Shown in pieces: positions 25,329-33,140 of a stretch of DNA of 64,000 bases (position 1 is its first letter; every line of letters begins with the position of its first letter). The notes below the pieces were generated by a model, which worked only from the letters and a program-made list of their open reading frames with translations, made no database searches and had not been told where the DNA came from. Both the position numbers and the translations under genes were made by a program. Source of the DNA: Crystallibacter degradans (lineage in GTDB: Bacteria; Actinomycetota; Actinomycetes; Actinomycetales; Micrococcaceae); contig NZ_JABBCH010000016.1 in the NCBI RefSeq assembly GCF_012952295.1, positions 1 through 64,000 on the forward strand, in the 5' to 3' direction.

Positions 25329-26027
25329 TTACGGCAGGCCGGGCTGCGCTTGGACGCGCTGTGTTCCGCTTGCTGCAGGGCGCAGCGCCGTCCATGCCAC
25401 CCAGCCTCCGGCGACCGCCGTCAGCAGCGCCCCAATGGGCTGCGTGGGCAAACTGCTGCCGGTGGTGGCCCGCGCCAGCACCACCCCAAGGATGTAGAAG
25501 ATCAGGGCCGCAGCGATCCACAGGGCTCCCGTCCACCGCGGCAGGAAACCCGACCGCCACATCGCCACGCCAAGCAGCATGTTGCCCACGAAAGCAAGCA
25601 GCAGGCCCAGCATAAAGCTGGCCGTCATGGCAGGCGGGAACTCTACTTGCATGACGCCGTCGATGCCCTCCAGGTAGGCCGTTCCAATAGCTGGCGTGGT
25701 GAAGGTGGAGATTGCTGCCGGCACCATAAGCAGGAGGTGTCCGGCGACTGTTATCACCATGGCTGCCAAGGCCAGGCGTCCTGGCCGCCTGCCGTGCAGA
25801 TAGACTCCGAGCGCGAAGATCCCGAAAACCGCCAAGATGGTACCGCCCGTGCTCCCGATCAGATGGCTTACAAGATAGGAATCCGAGCTGACGAAGCGCG
25901 CCCACGCTTCCGGGTCGGTGGTCTGATCTGGCTGAGGATCGAGCGTTGCCCAGACGGTCAGCAAACCGTACACCGGCAGGGCAAGCAGGCCGGCACGAAT
26001 CCAGTTGGTTGCGCTTTGGCTGTTCAT
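25329..26027 (-). CDS. Hypothetical membrane protein, 232 residues
   Basis: A polytopic membrane protein with 6-7 hydrophobic segments, beginning MNSQSATNWIRAGLLALPVY. Later stretches such as AWARFVSSDSYLVSHLIGS and SFMLGLLLAFVGNMLLGVAM resemble DUF4386-like proteins but I cannot name a family with confidence. ATG 26027 has GGAAGGA 6 nt upstream. It is convergent with the merR/peptide unit, whose last base lies only 15 nt away. Confidence 0.7.
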   Translation of the reverse strand: MNSQSATNWIRAGLLALPVYGLLTVWATLDPQPDQTTDPEAWARFVSSDSYLVSHLIGSTGGTILAVFGIFALGVYLHGRRPGRLALAAMVITVAGHLLLMVPAAISTFTTPAIGTAYLEGIDGVMQVEFPPAMTASFMLGLLLAFVGNMLLGVAMWRSGFLPRWTGALWIAAALIFYILGVVLARATTGSSLPTQPIGALLTAVAGGWVAWTALRPAASGTQRVQAQPGLP

Positions 26028-26157
26028 GCCGATCCTTCCGCGGTGGACCGGGGCCGGCAGCAGAGACAACTTCACCGGGACTGTCCTGTTCTTTAGTAGA
26101 CGCCCGCCGCCGCCGATCGGCAACCTATTTTTCCTTTCAACAACGACGACGACACCC

Positions 26158-26181
26158 CCGGTGGGATTTTCCTCCCACCGG
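26158..26181 (-). terminator. Hairpin terminator of the phosphodiesterase gene
   Basis: CCGGTGGGA (26158-26166) and TCCCACCGG (26173-26181) around a 6-nt loop, 31 nt after the stop of the minus-strand GDPD gene. Confidence 0.6.
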
Positions 26182-26211
26182 AAGTGCCGGCGTCGTACGT
26201 AGTTAGACTCT

Positions 26212-27486
26212 TCAGTTGGCGAAGACGTCCTGCAGCTGGCCCTGCGGGGTCCACAGCGCCACGGAGTCGCCGCCGTTGTTCAGCACCGAAGCGGTGCCAT
26301 CGTTATAGAAGCTCTCCGCGGTGTTGGTGCCGGGGCCGGTGTAGACACGCAGTTCGGCGCCCGGGGCCAGGACGTATCCGTCACCGATGGCGAGGATGTT
26401 GTTCGCCGCGTCGCGGATGATGCTGCCGCTGACATCAATGCTGCGATCGGTGGTGTTGCGCAGGAGCACGTGCTCGCCGGTTTCCGCCTGGACGTCGCTG
26501 CCGGCCGGGTTGTTGACCGAGTCCACGATTTCGACGCCGTTCGCCGAGGGGAAGGGCTTTCCGCCGTCGAGGTAGCGGGCAGTCTGGATCGGGAAGTCGC
26601 CGGTGACGGCGTCGACGCCGAGGTCGATGGAGTGCTGGACGGCCTCGGGGGAATTGGCGGTGTAGACGCCGATGACCAGACCGGCGGCCTTGACGTCGGC
26701 GACGTTCTGCGCGGTCAGCGTGCGGTAGTTGGTGCCCACGGAATCGGCGAACTCGGCCCACTGGGCCAGGGTTTCCGGTCCGGGAACGGTGCTGGAGAGC
26801 TGCTGCAGCTCGATCTCCGGGGCGATCGAGGCGAAGGTCCGGTTGGAGGCCTCGTCGAAGCTGAGCACCTGGATCTTGTCCGCGGCTACCAGTTTCTGCC
26901 ACTTCTTATCCGTGCGCAGCTCATCGGCGACCAGCTGCTCGATGCCCGGCGAGTTCTTCGGGGACTTGATCTCGATGTACACGCCGGTCTCGGTGGTGGC
27001 GACCTTGGCTGCGTCGTCCAGGTGCGGGATGCGTTCGCCGGCGAATTCCTCGCCGAAGTAGGCGCCGGCATCCAGCTGCTGAAGCTCCGCCCAGGTGAAG
27101 GACGTGATCGGATCGTTGGCGCGGTCAGGGAAGACCCCCTCGACGTTGGTGGTGCGGGCCGGAGTGTCGTCGTGGAAGAGGAACGGCACGCCGTCGGCGC
27201 TGAGCTGGACGTCGATCTCGAAGAAGTCCGCACCGGAGGCCCGGCCATCCTTGAACGCAGCGACGGTATTCTCCGGTGCCGTGCCGGCGGCACCGCGGTG
27301 CCCGATGAGCAGCGGCGCTTCGGCCTGGCTGCCGGCCGCGGTGTCCTTCGCGGCTGCGTCGGCGGTGTTGGCTGTGCCAGGCTGCGGCGCAGTCTGCTGG
27401 GCATCGGCGGCGGGCGCCGCGAGCAGGGACAGCGCGACGGTGGCCGCGGCTGACCCGGTCAGAAGCGTGGTGATGCGTGATGCCAT
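26212..27486 (-). CDS. Secreted glycerophosphodiester phosphodiesterase with C-terminal lamin-tail domain
   Basis: A 424-residue exported protein. The signal peptide is MASRITTLLTGSAAATVALS continuing LLAAPAADA. The GDPD TIM-barrel has the catalytic LLIGHRGAAGTAPENTVAAF and FFEIDVQLSADGVPFLFHDD motifs, with later YIEIKSPKN and VIGVYTANSPEAVQHSIDLG. After about residue 320 a lamin-tail-like (LTD) beta-sandwich follows (GEHVLLRNTTDRSIDVSG; PGAELRVYTGPG; GDSVALWTPQGQ). It hydrolyses glycerophosphodiesters to glycerol 3-phosphate plus alcohol outside the cell. ATG 27486 has GAAGGAAG upstream. Confidence 0.88.
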   Translation of the reverse strand: MASRITTLLTGSAAATVALSLLAAPAADAQQTAPQPGTANTADAAAKDTAAGSQAEAPLLIGHRGAAGTAPENTVAAFKDGRASGADFFEIDVQLSADGVPFLFHDDTPARTTNVEGVFPDRANDPITSFTWAELQQLDAGAYFGEEFAGERIPHLDDAAKVATTETGVYIEIKSPKNSPGIEQLVADELRTDKKWQKLVAADKIQVLSFDEASNRTFASIAPEIELQQLSSTVPGPETLAQWAEFADSVGTNYRTLTAQNVADVKAAGLVIGVYTANSPEAVQHSIDLGVDAVTGDFPIQTARYLDGGKPFPSANGVEIVDSVNNPAGSDVQAETGEHVLLRNTTDRSIDVSGSIIRDAANNILAIGDGYVLAPGAELRVYTGPGTNTAESFYNDGTASVLNNGGDSVALWTPQGQLQDVFAN

Positions 27487-27631
27487 AAGAATTGAACTTC
27501 CTTCATCCTGGTGGTCGATATCCCCTTGATCGATGCTGGCGCGTGGTTGCATCCGGCACGCCAACGCTGAACCCGGAATGAAGGGCGGGAAAAGGTGGAC
27601 GCGGAGTGCCGGCCGCCACTAGATTACGAGC

Positions 27632-28267
27632 ATGTCTCAAGATGGGGGAACCAACGATCCTGCCGCTGCCGGTGGCCGGACAGATCCTACCGGTCCGGCA
27701 CGGCACGATCCTTCGCCGCCGGGACGGCCGCAAAGACCGCAGTTGTCCGACCGGACGCCGCCGCCAATAGGGCAGACACTGCCACCCACCGGCATGGTAA
27801 AGGCGGCGAGATCGTTGTGGCTGTTGAGCTTCCTGCTCGGCGCGGTGGCCATCGCCTTTGCCTACCTATCCAGCGACGACCGGCTGGAACGGCTCCGCGA
27901 GATCGTGACCGAGGTTGACCCCGCCCAGGACGAAGCGTCGGTCGACGCGGTGGCTGCCCTGGTGCACTGGGGCAGCCTGGGCGCACTGGCACTCATCATT
28001 GTGGTCGAGGCGCTCCTGCTGCGCGGGCTGATGCACCGGCGGGGCTCGGTCCGGTGGGTGCAGCTGGTGGTCCTCCTGCTCCACGCCGGAGCGGCGGTCC
28101 TGGCGGACGCGTTCCTCGTGGCTCCCGGCGAGGGCGAAGTGTACCTCCGCTGGATGCTGGTAGCGCAGGTGGTGCTAGCCTGTGCGGCGCTGCTGGTCAG
28201 TCTGCTGCCCGGCGCCGACGCCTGGTTCCGCGCCAAGCACGAGACGTACGGTAGGCCGCGGGGCTGA
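27632..28267 (+). CDS. Hypothetical membrane protein with Pro-rich N-terminus, 211 residues
   Basis: Not recognised. About 50 residues of Pro/Gly/Arg-rich cytoplasmic tail (RTDPTGPARHDPSPPGRPQR) precede four membrane segments. One follows VKAARSLWLLSFLLGAVAIA; others are at LGALALIIVVEALLL, WVQLVVLLLHAGAAVLADAF and LVAQVVLACAALLVSLL. TAGATT (27620-27625) is 6 nt before the ATG, suggesting a leaderless transcript. Its last 93 nt overlap the 3' end of the convergent dynamin gene. Confidence 0.72.
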   Translation: MSQDGGTNDPAAAGGRTDPTGPARHDPSPPGRPQRPQLSDRTPPPIGQTLPPTGMVKAARSLWLLSFLLGAVAIAFAYLSSDDRLERLREIVTEVDPAQDEASVDAVAALVHWGSLGALALIIVVEALLLRGLMHRRGSVRWVQLVVLLLHAGAAVLADAFLVAPGEGEVYLRWMLVAQVVLACAALLVSLLPGADAWFRAKHETYGRPRG

Positions 28268-29818
28268 GCCGTCCGGCAGCCTGGCGAGGACCGCCTCGCA
28301 GCTGCGGACCACAATCTGGCAGGCTTCCGCGGCACTGCGGTCGGTCATCGGGTTCTCGGCCAGTGTGCGCCAGCGGCGCAGGCAGGCCAGGGCTTCGCCC
28401 CGCAGTGCCTCCGACGACGTGCCGTCGGGCAGGCCGAGCCGGAGTGCGGGCAATATCCCCCGGCCGCCGATCAGGCGTTCGGCCTCTGACGCCAACTCCT
28501 TGGGCAGGTCCAGGCCCGTGGTCCGAGCGGTAGCCAGCAGGCGCAGCTCCCGGAATTCATGGGCACCGGCCTGGATCCGTTCGAGCAATGCTGCCACCCG
28601 CTCCGTTCCGGCCCGGGGCCGCTCGCGGAGAAGGGCCTCCACAGCGGCCAAGGCGGTCCGCGCCTTGAGCTGTGTGGCGCGGGCCTGGAACTGGCCGGAC
28701 ATCAGATGAAGCAGGTCATCCAGTCCGCTGCGGCGGGCGAGCTCGTGCGCCAGCGCCGTCGGTTCGCCGATGCCGCCCCGGATAAGAGCCGTTGACATCC
28801 GGATTCCGAACAGGCCAAACCGTTCCAACAGGGCTGCCCGGACCTCGGGACCGGCTTCCAGCCCTTCGGCGGGACGGGCAAACCTGTCGGCAGAGAGCAG
28901 CATACGTTCGCGTTCCGACCGGTCCAGCCGGGCCAGTTCCAGCAACGCAGTGAACTCCGCTTGACGCAGGGTACGCGCACTTTGGGCCAGCAGGCCAGCG
29001 ATGGGCACGACGCCCAGGGCCAGTGAGCGCAGGGTGCCGTCGCGCCGGTAGCGTTCGGCGATCTCGCCTGCCGAAAGCAGTGAGTCGATCCGTCCGGCGC
29101 CGATCTCATCTGCGCGCGAGAGTACTGCGAGCGCGTTGACTGTCCCCGACTGGCCTGCCGCAGTGTCCTTGAAGGCCTCCAAGAACCTCAGGTCGGCGGC
29201 ATGCAGGTGGCGCATCAGGTAGACCATGGCGTCGGCTTCGGAGGGCGTATCCCGGGGCGTGAGGAAATCTGTGGAACGCGCGGACACCTCGCCCGAGAGC
29301 GAAGCTATGCCCGGGGTGTCGATCAGGGTCAGCTCCCGCAGTCCCTTGGCTGGCCAGTCCACCACCAGCCGGTCGACCTCCTCGGCGCGGGTGGCGCCCA
29401 TGTCGAAGACCAGCCTGCCCTCAACTCTTCTGATGGGCAGTGTTCGAGGTTCAGTTGCAGGTCCGCCTGGTCCGCCGAGCGCCGGGTACAACGTGATCCG
29501 CGGGGTGTCCCGGAAGCGGTACCAGGTCACCACGCGGGTGCACTCGGCGGTGTCGGTGGGCGCGATCTCCTCCCCGATGATGGCGTTGAGCAGTGTGGAC
29601 TTCCCGGCCTTCACCATGCCGGCGATCGCCACCCGCAATGGTTCGGCAAGCCGGCGCTGGTACCCCTCGAGCGCGCGCCGCGTATCCGGATCATCCGCGT
29701 ACGCCTCGATGGCCTGCCGCAGGAGATCCGGAACGGCGTCGATGGCGGAACCGTTCGCGCTGGAGCCGTTCACCCCGGAGCCGTTCACCCCGGTGCCGTT
29801 CACCCCGGTGCCGTTCAC
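28175..29818 (-). CDS. Dynamin-like GTPase, second of a tandem pair (IniC-like)
   Basis: A 547-residue dynamin-family GTPase. The P-loop is GMVKAGKST (about 67-75), switch residues lie in the TDTAECTR region, G3 is LIDTPG followed by IASLSGE, and G4 is the degenerate SRAD in VLSRADEIG. A long helical stalk-like C-terminal part has no obvious membrane segment. The N-terminus is a 15-bp repeat coding VNGTG/VNGSG. The GTG start overlaps the stop of the first dynamin gene by four bases, so the two are probably made as a pair that may assemble together, as proposed for IniA/IniC. It is last in the Hsp70-LuxR-IniB-dynamin cassette. Confidence 0.85.
   Translation of the reverse strand: MNGTGVNGTGVNGSGVNGSSANGSAIDAVPDLLRQAIEAYADDPDTRRALEGYQRRLAEPLRVAIAGMVKAGKSTLLNAIIGEEIAPTDTAECTRVVTWYRFRDTPRITLYPALGGPGGPATEPRTLPIRRVEGRLVFDMGATRAEEVDRLVVDWPAKGLRELTLIDTPGIASLSGEVSARSTDFLTPRDTPSEADAMVYLMRHLHAADLRFLEAFKDTAAGQSGTVNALAVLSRADEIGAGRIDSLLSAGEIAERYRRDGTLRSLALGVVPIAGLLAQSARTLRQAEFTALLELARLDRSERERMLLSADRFARPAEGLEAGPEVRAALLERFGLFGIRMSTALIRGGIGEPTALAHELARRSGLDDLLHLMSGQFQARATQLKARTALAAVEALLRERPRAGTERVAALLERIQAGAHEFRELRLLATARTTGLDLPKELASEAERLIGGRGILPALRLGLPDGTSSEALRGEALACLRRWRTLAENPMTDRSAAEACQIVVRSCEAVLARLPDGSAPRPTVRLVLGAEPGVGAGQQTDQQRRTG
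29768..29818. repeat. 15-bp tandem repeat at the junction of the two dynamin genes
   Basis: Three full units (29768-29782, 29783-29797, 29798-29812) plus six bases of GTTCACCCCGGTGCC, with one A/T difference in the first. On the minus strand each unit supplies GTGAAC, so there are several in-frame GTG codons, and the upstream gene's stop lies in the first one. Confidence 0.85.
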
Positions 29819-31644
29819 ACCTTGCCTGCCAGGGCCGGCTCGCTGTCCAACTGCTGGGCATGTCTGCGCAGGGTGTCGACGCGCTTAAGCACGGCCTTGA
29901 TCTCCCGGATACGCTGTTCACGTTCGAGCGTGTAGCTGGCCGCGGCTTTTTGCGCGGCGAGCACGGAGTCCGACAGGGAGCGGTGGTGTTCCTCGGCGAT
30001 TTCGGTGAAGTGGTCGCGCGTTCCGCGCTGGACCAGCCGGAGCCGGTCTTTGAGCTGTTTGCCGACTTGGAAGACGACTTCGTCAATTTGCCGGCGCACC
30101 AGTGTCTTCGCTTCGTTTTGGCGCCGTTTGAGTCGGGCTTCCTTGTCTTCGCGGTAGGCTTTCCCGCCGAGCAGCAGACCTGCGCCGACGGAGAGCGGGT
30201 TGATCAGCGACATGCCGACGATGCCGGTGAGCAGGCCGAACATCAGCACGCCGCCGTAGGAGCCGCGCATGCCAATGAGGATTTTCTGCAAGGGGCTGAG
30301 CCGGCCGGGGTCCAGCGCCGGGACGGGGACAACCGGGTCGAGCACGTCGTCTGTGTCATCGACCTGGAGGACCGGCAGGGGCACTTCGTCCTGGGCGAAG
30401 TGTTCGGCGACCTGTCCGGAGAGCCATTGTGCGCGTTCGTTGGTCCAGACGAAGGTGTCCGAGACGGCGGACGCAACGCGTTGTTCCAGCCACTCGGTGA
30501 ACTGTTCCCAGACCGGTCCCGGGTCTGCTGCGTCGATGGCCTGTTCGGCATCACGCTGGATGCTGCGCAGCCGGTCGCGCAGGTCGTGTTCCATGTCGGC
30601 GATGAGGTCGCTGACGCCGTCGTTGAGCGTCGTCTGCCAGCGTGCGGAACGCTGGCGCTGCACGTCGGCGCGTTCCTTGGCCGCTTCCAGCCCGGCGATC
30701 ATCTGCGGGGTGCCTTCCGGGTTTTGAAGCGCACTGAGTTCGGATTGCAGCGACAGGCGCAGGTGTTCGGTGCTGGAGAGCAGGTCGTGGGCGACGGAGC
30801 GGCGCTGGAGCCGTTCGGCCTGGCCGAGGACTTCCTGGCGCAGGTAGGTCACGAGCGCGGGAAAGCCGGATTCGGCGTTGAGTTCGTTGTCGTTATGACG
30901 GGCTGCGTGCAGGCGCAGTTCGGAAGAGACCGGCAGCAGCGGGATGTCCGGGCCGACATTATCCAGGTGGCCCCGGTCCAGTTCCGCGACCTGCCGCCAC
31001 TGCGGGTACAGGTCTGTTTTGGAGAGTACGCAGGCCACGTTGGGGCAGATTCGCATGGCTTGGCGCAGGAACCGGATCTCTGGCTCCGTGTACTCCTGTG
31101 AGGCGTCGGAGACCAGCAGCATGGCATCCGCCGTCGGCAGAGCGGTCAGGGTGGTGAACGAATGGGTCGAATTCAGGCCGCCGACCCCGGGAGAGTCCAC
31201 CAGGGTCAGCCCGCCGGAGAGGAGCTTCCGCGGCAGGGAGACTTCAGCGGCGGCAAGGCGGCGGCGGTTGCCGGGATTGCCGTTCTCGGACACGTAGGCG
31301 GCGAGGTCCTCGATGGGCACCTGGCGGCGCTCGAGTTCCGGTTCGCCGTCGCCGTCCTGGCTGCCCTCCCGGGGAACCATGATGGTGGCGGAGGCCGGGT
31401 CCCCGTGCCGGACCACGGTTGGCACGGAGGTGGCGATATCGTCGTCGACCGGGCAGACAGGGGCGTTGACGAGCGCGTTGATCAACTTGCTCTTGCCCTG
31501 CTTGAACTCACCGACCACGATCACGCGGACATTCGGATCGAGCACCCGCCGGCGGGTTTGCTCCAGCCTGCGGCGCAGATCCGCCCGATCGGCATCCGCC
31601 GCCAGTTCGATGCTCTGCTCCACGAGCTTGACCAGTTCTGCCAT
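29815..31644 (-). CDS. Dynamin-like GTPase, first of a tandem pair (IniA-like)
   Basis: A 609-residue bacterial dynamin. G1 is VVGEFKQGKSKLINALV (P-loop about 45-52), G3 is LVDSPGVGGLN (about 150-153) and G4 is LSKTD (about 208-211). A hydrophobic hairpin at about 462-495 (GGVLMFGLLTGIVGMSLINP) is the likely membrane-binding paddle, as in IniA, and a charged helical tail follows. It should bind and remodel the inner leaflet of the membrane in a GTP-dependent way. It lies 107 nt after the iniB-like gene, with a hairpin in the gap, and overlaps the second dynamin by four bases. Confidence 0.88.
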   Translation of the reverse strand: MAELVKLVEQSIELAADADRADLRRRLEQTRRRVLDPNVRVIVVGEFKQGKSKLINALVNAPVCPVDDDIATSVPTVVRHGDPASATIMVPREGSQDGDGEPELERRQVPIEDLAAYVSENGNPGNRRRLAAAEVSLPRKLLSGGLTLVDSPGVGGLNSTHSFTTLTALPTADAMLLVSDASQEYTEPEIRFLRQAMRICPNVACVLSKTDLYPQWRQVAELDRGHLDNVGPDIPLLPVSSELRLHAARHNDNELNAESGFPALVTYLRQEVLGQAERLQRRSVAHDLLSSTEHLRLSLQSELSALQNPEGTPQMIAGLEAAKERADVQRQRSARWQTTLNDGVSDLIADMEHDLRDRLRSIQRDAEQAIDAADPGPVWEQFTEWLEQRVASAVSDTFVWTNERAQWLSGQVAEHFAQDEVPLPVLQVDDTDDVLDPVVPVPALDPGRLSPLQKILIGMRGSYGGVLMFGLLTGIVGMSLINPLSVGAGLLLGGKAYREDKEARLKRRQNEAKTLVRRQIDEVVFQVGKQLKDRLRLVQRGTRDHFTEIAEEHHRSLSDSVLAAQKAAASYTLEREQRIREIKAVLKRVDTLRRHAQQLDSEPALAGKV

Positions 31645-31686
31645 ACCTGCCTCCTCCTGGGTGCCAACGGCCTAACGCACAGACCT

Positions 31687-31720
31687 GCCCGGCAGGATCC
31701 CCCTTCCCTTCCTGCCGGGC
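31687..31720 (-). terminator. Hairpin between the iniB-like and dynamin genes (possible partial terminator)
   Basis: GCCCGGCAGGA (31687-31697) and TCCTGCCGGGC (31710-31720) around a 12-nt loop, 32 nt after the iniB-like stop and 43 nt before the first dynamin gene. No T-run follows, so partial read-through or mRNA 3'-end protection is likely. Confidence 0.55.
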
Positions 31721-31751
31721 CGGCTGTGCACCGTTGAGTCTGAGTCGATGA

Positions 31752-32987
31752 TCAGTCTTGGACTACGACTGCACTTTCCTCGACCTCGTTGCCTGCAACG
31801 ACGAAGTTGTCTTCGACGTTGGTCGACTCTTCGTTGAAGGACTCTTCGAACTCGACCTCGAGGTCGGTGTTCTGGGAGTTGTCCTGGAACGAATCGTTGA
31901 TCAACGTGTTCTCGGAGTTGTCTGTGAATTCGTCGTTGTCCTCGAACTCGAACTCCGTGGTGGTTTCATTGCCGACATTATCGAGGTTGTTTTCTTCATT
32001 GCCGACGTCGTTGCGGTTGCCATCGATGCCGTCGTTGTCTTCGCTGTTGTCCTCGTTGCCAACGATGTTGTTGTTGCCGTCAATGCCGTCGTTGTCCTGG
32101 AAGGAGTCCTCGATCTCGACATCAACTTCGGTCTTGTCGACGTCAACGTCGTTGTTGTTGCCGTCGATGCCGTCGTTGTCCTCGTTGCCGACTTCGTTGC
32201 GGTTGCCGTCAATCCCGTCGTTGTCTTCGCTGTTGTCCTCGTTGAAGGATTCGTCGATGTCGACTTCCTTATTGAAGGAGTCCGTGACGGTGGTGTCCTC
32301 ACTGCCGATTTCGACGTCGGCGTTGCCCTCTGCCTCAATGTCGATGTTGGTGGAGTTGTCTTCGGAGTTGTCCTGGTCAACATCGTCGCCGGCAGCGATG
32401 GAATCATCACCGTTGGCTACATTCGCGTCCTTGCCGGCGGCAACCGAGTCGTCACCGGACGCGATGACCGCGTCGTTGTCGAAGATCTGGGTGACGTCGC
32501 CATCGGCCCAGATGTTCTGGTTCACGGACTGGTCGTTGATGGTATCCCGGTCATCCACGGTGGAGGTGTAGGAGTACTCGTTGACGATGTGGGTCAGCTG
32601 CTGGACCGCGTGGCCGTGGTCGTCGTCGTCGCGGTGTCCGTGGTCATCGTCGTCCCGGCCACGGTCCTCGTCGCGGTCCCAGTCGCGGCCGCCGCCCCCG
32701 CCGCCGCCGTCGTCGTTGTTATTTCCCCCGTCGCTGTCCGGATTGTTGTGGTCGATCCGCGAGGAGTTGTCCCCCGTGTTGTACTCGCGGTCGAAGGAAG
32801 CACCGACGCCAACCGGGGCGAAGTCGAGCACTACCGGCATGACCGCGTCGACATCGTCCGAGCAGACGTCGCTGAGGCCGGCGTGCTCCAGCTCCCGCTC
32901 GGGGTCCTCGCGGAAGGCGTGGGCCGCCTCGGGATCCCGGAGCAGGTTCATGATGAATTCAAGAAGGGTGTTCGCAAGTGTAGGCAT
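31752..32987 (-). CDS. IniB N-terminal-domain protein with extremely acidic Asn/Asp repeat region
   Basis: A 411-residue protein. The first ~60 residues (ANTLLEFIMNLLRDPEAAHA then FREDPERELEHAGLSDVC) match the IniB N-terminal domain. A Gly/Asp/His low-complexity section follows (GGGGGGGRDWDRDEDRGRDD, then two DDDDHGH). The rest is a D/E/N/S-rich array with recurring NDGIDGNRNEVGN, NDGIDGNNN and EDNSEDN units and GDDSIAAGDD segments, almost without basic residues. IniB in mycobacteria is a Gly-rich cell-wall-stress protein of unknown structure. The repeats here could bind cations or form a disordered or fibrous layer; that is speculation. No signal peptide is visible. Confidence 0.85.
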   Translation of the reverse strand: MPTLANTLLEFIMNLLRDPEAAHAFREDPERELEHAGLSDVCSDDVDAVMPVVLDFAPVGVGASFDREYNTGDNSSRIDHNNPDSDGGNNNDDGGGGGGGRDWDRDEDRGRDDDDHGHRDDDDHGHAVQQLTHIVNEYSYTSTVDDRDTINDQSVNQNIWADGDVTQIFDNDAVIASGDDSVAAGKDANVANGDDSIAAGDDVDQDNSEDNSTNIDIEAEGNADVEIGSEDTTVTDSFNKEVDIDESFNEDNSEDNDGIDGNRNEVGNEDNDGIDGNNNDVDVDKTEVDVEIEDSFQDNDGIDGNNNIVGNEDNSEDNDGIDGNRNDVGNEENNLDNVGNETTTEFEFEDNDEFTDNSENTLINDSFQDNSQNTDLEVEFEESFNEESTNVEDNFVVAGNEVEESAVVVQD

Positions 32988-33084
32988 GGTATTCCCTCAA
33001 TCTGAAAGGTGTGTGAACTTGGTTTCGCCGAGCTGGTTGCCTGGCTTGCTTCAAACGTAGGTCCGGGGTGGCGGGGCCTGCATC

Positions 33085-33129
33085 GGGGTTATCTCCCCCT
33101 GTGCGGCTACCCCCAATAGGGGTTTGGAC
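33085..33129 (-). promoter_or_regulatory. Candidate LuxR-regulator site upstream of the iniB-like gene
   Basis: AGGGGTTTGGAC at 33118-33129 (plus strand) is identical to 38017-38028 upstream of the Hsp70 gene. Next to it are two G/C dyads, CCCCAATAGGGG (33111-33122) and GGGGTTATCTCCCC (33085-33098). It lies 98-142 nt upstream of the start, in the 153-nt gap after the luxR stop, so the iniB-like gene can have its own promoter. Confidence 0.55.
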
Positions 33130-33140
33130 GTCCCCCAGCA

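Noticed and set aside
29768-29818. 15-bp repeats considered as a mobile-element end or integration site
   Set aside because: There are no inverted ends, target duplication or recombinase gene nearby, and the units are in frame with the dynamin N-terminus.
31758-33005. Long plus-strand frame opposite the iniB-like gene coding a Val/Asp-rich protein
   Set aside because: Its Val richness is the complement of the Asp/Asn codons of the iniB-like repeats, and the IniB N-terminal domain on the minus strand identifies the real gene.
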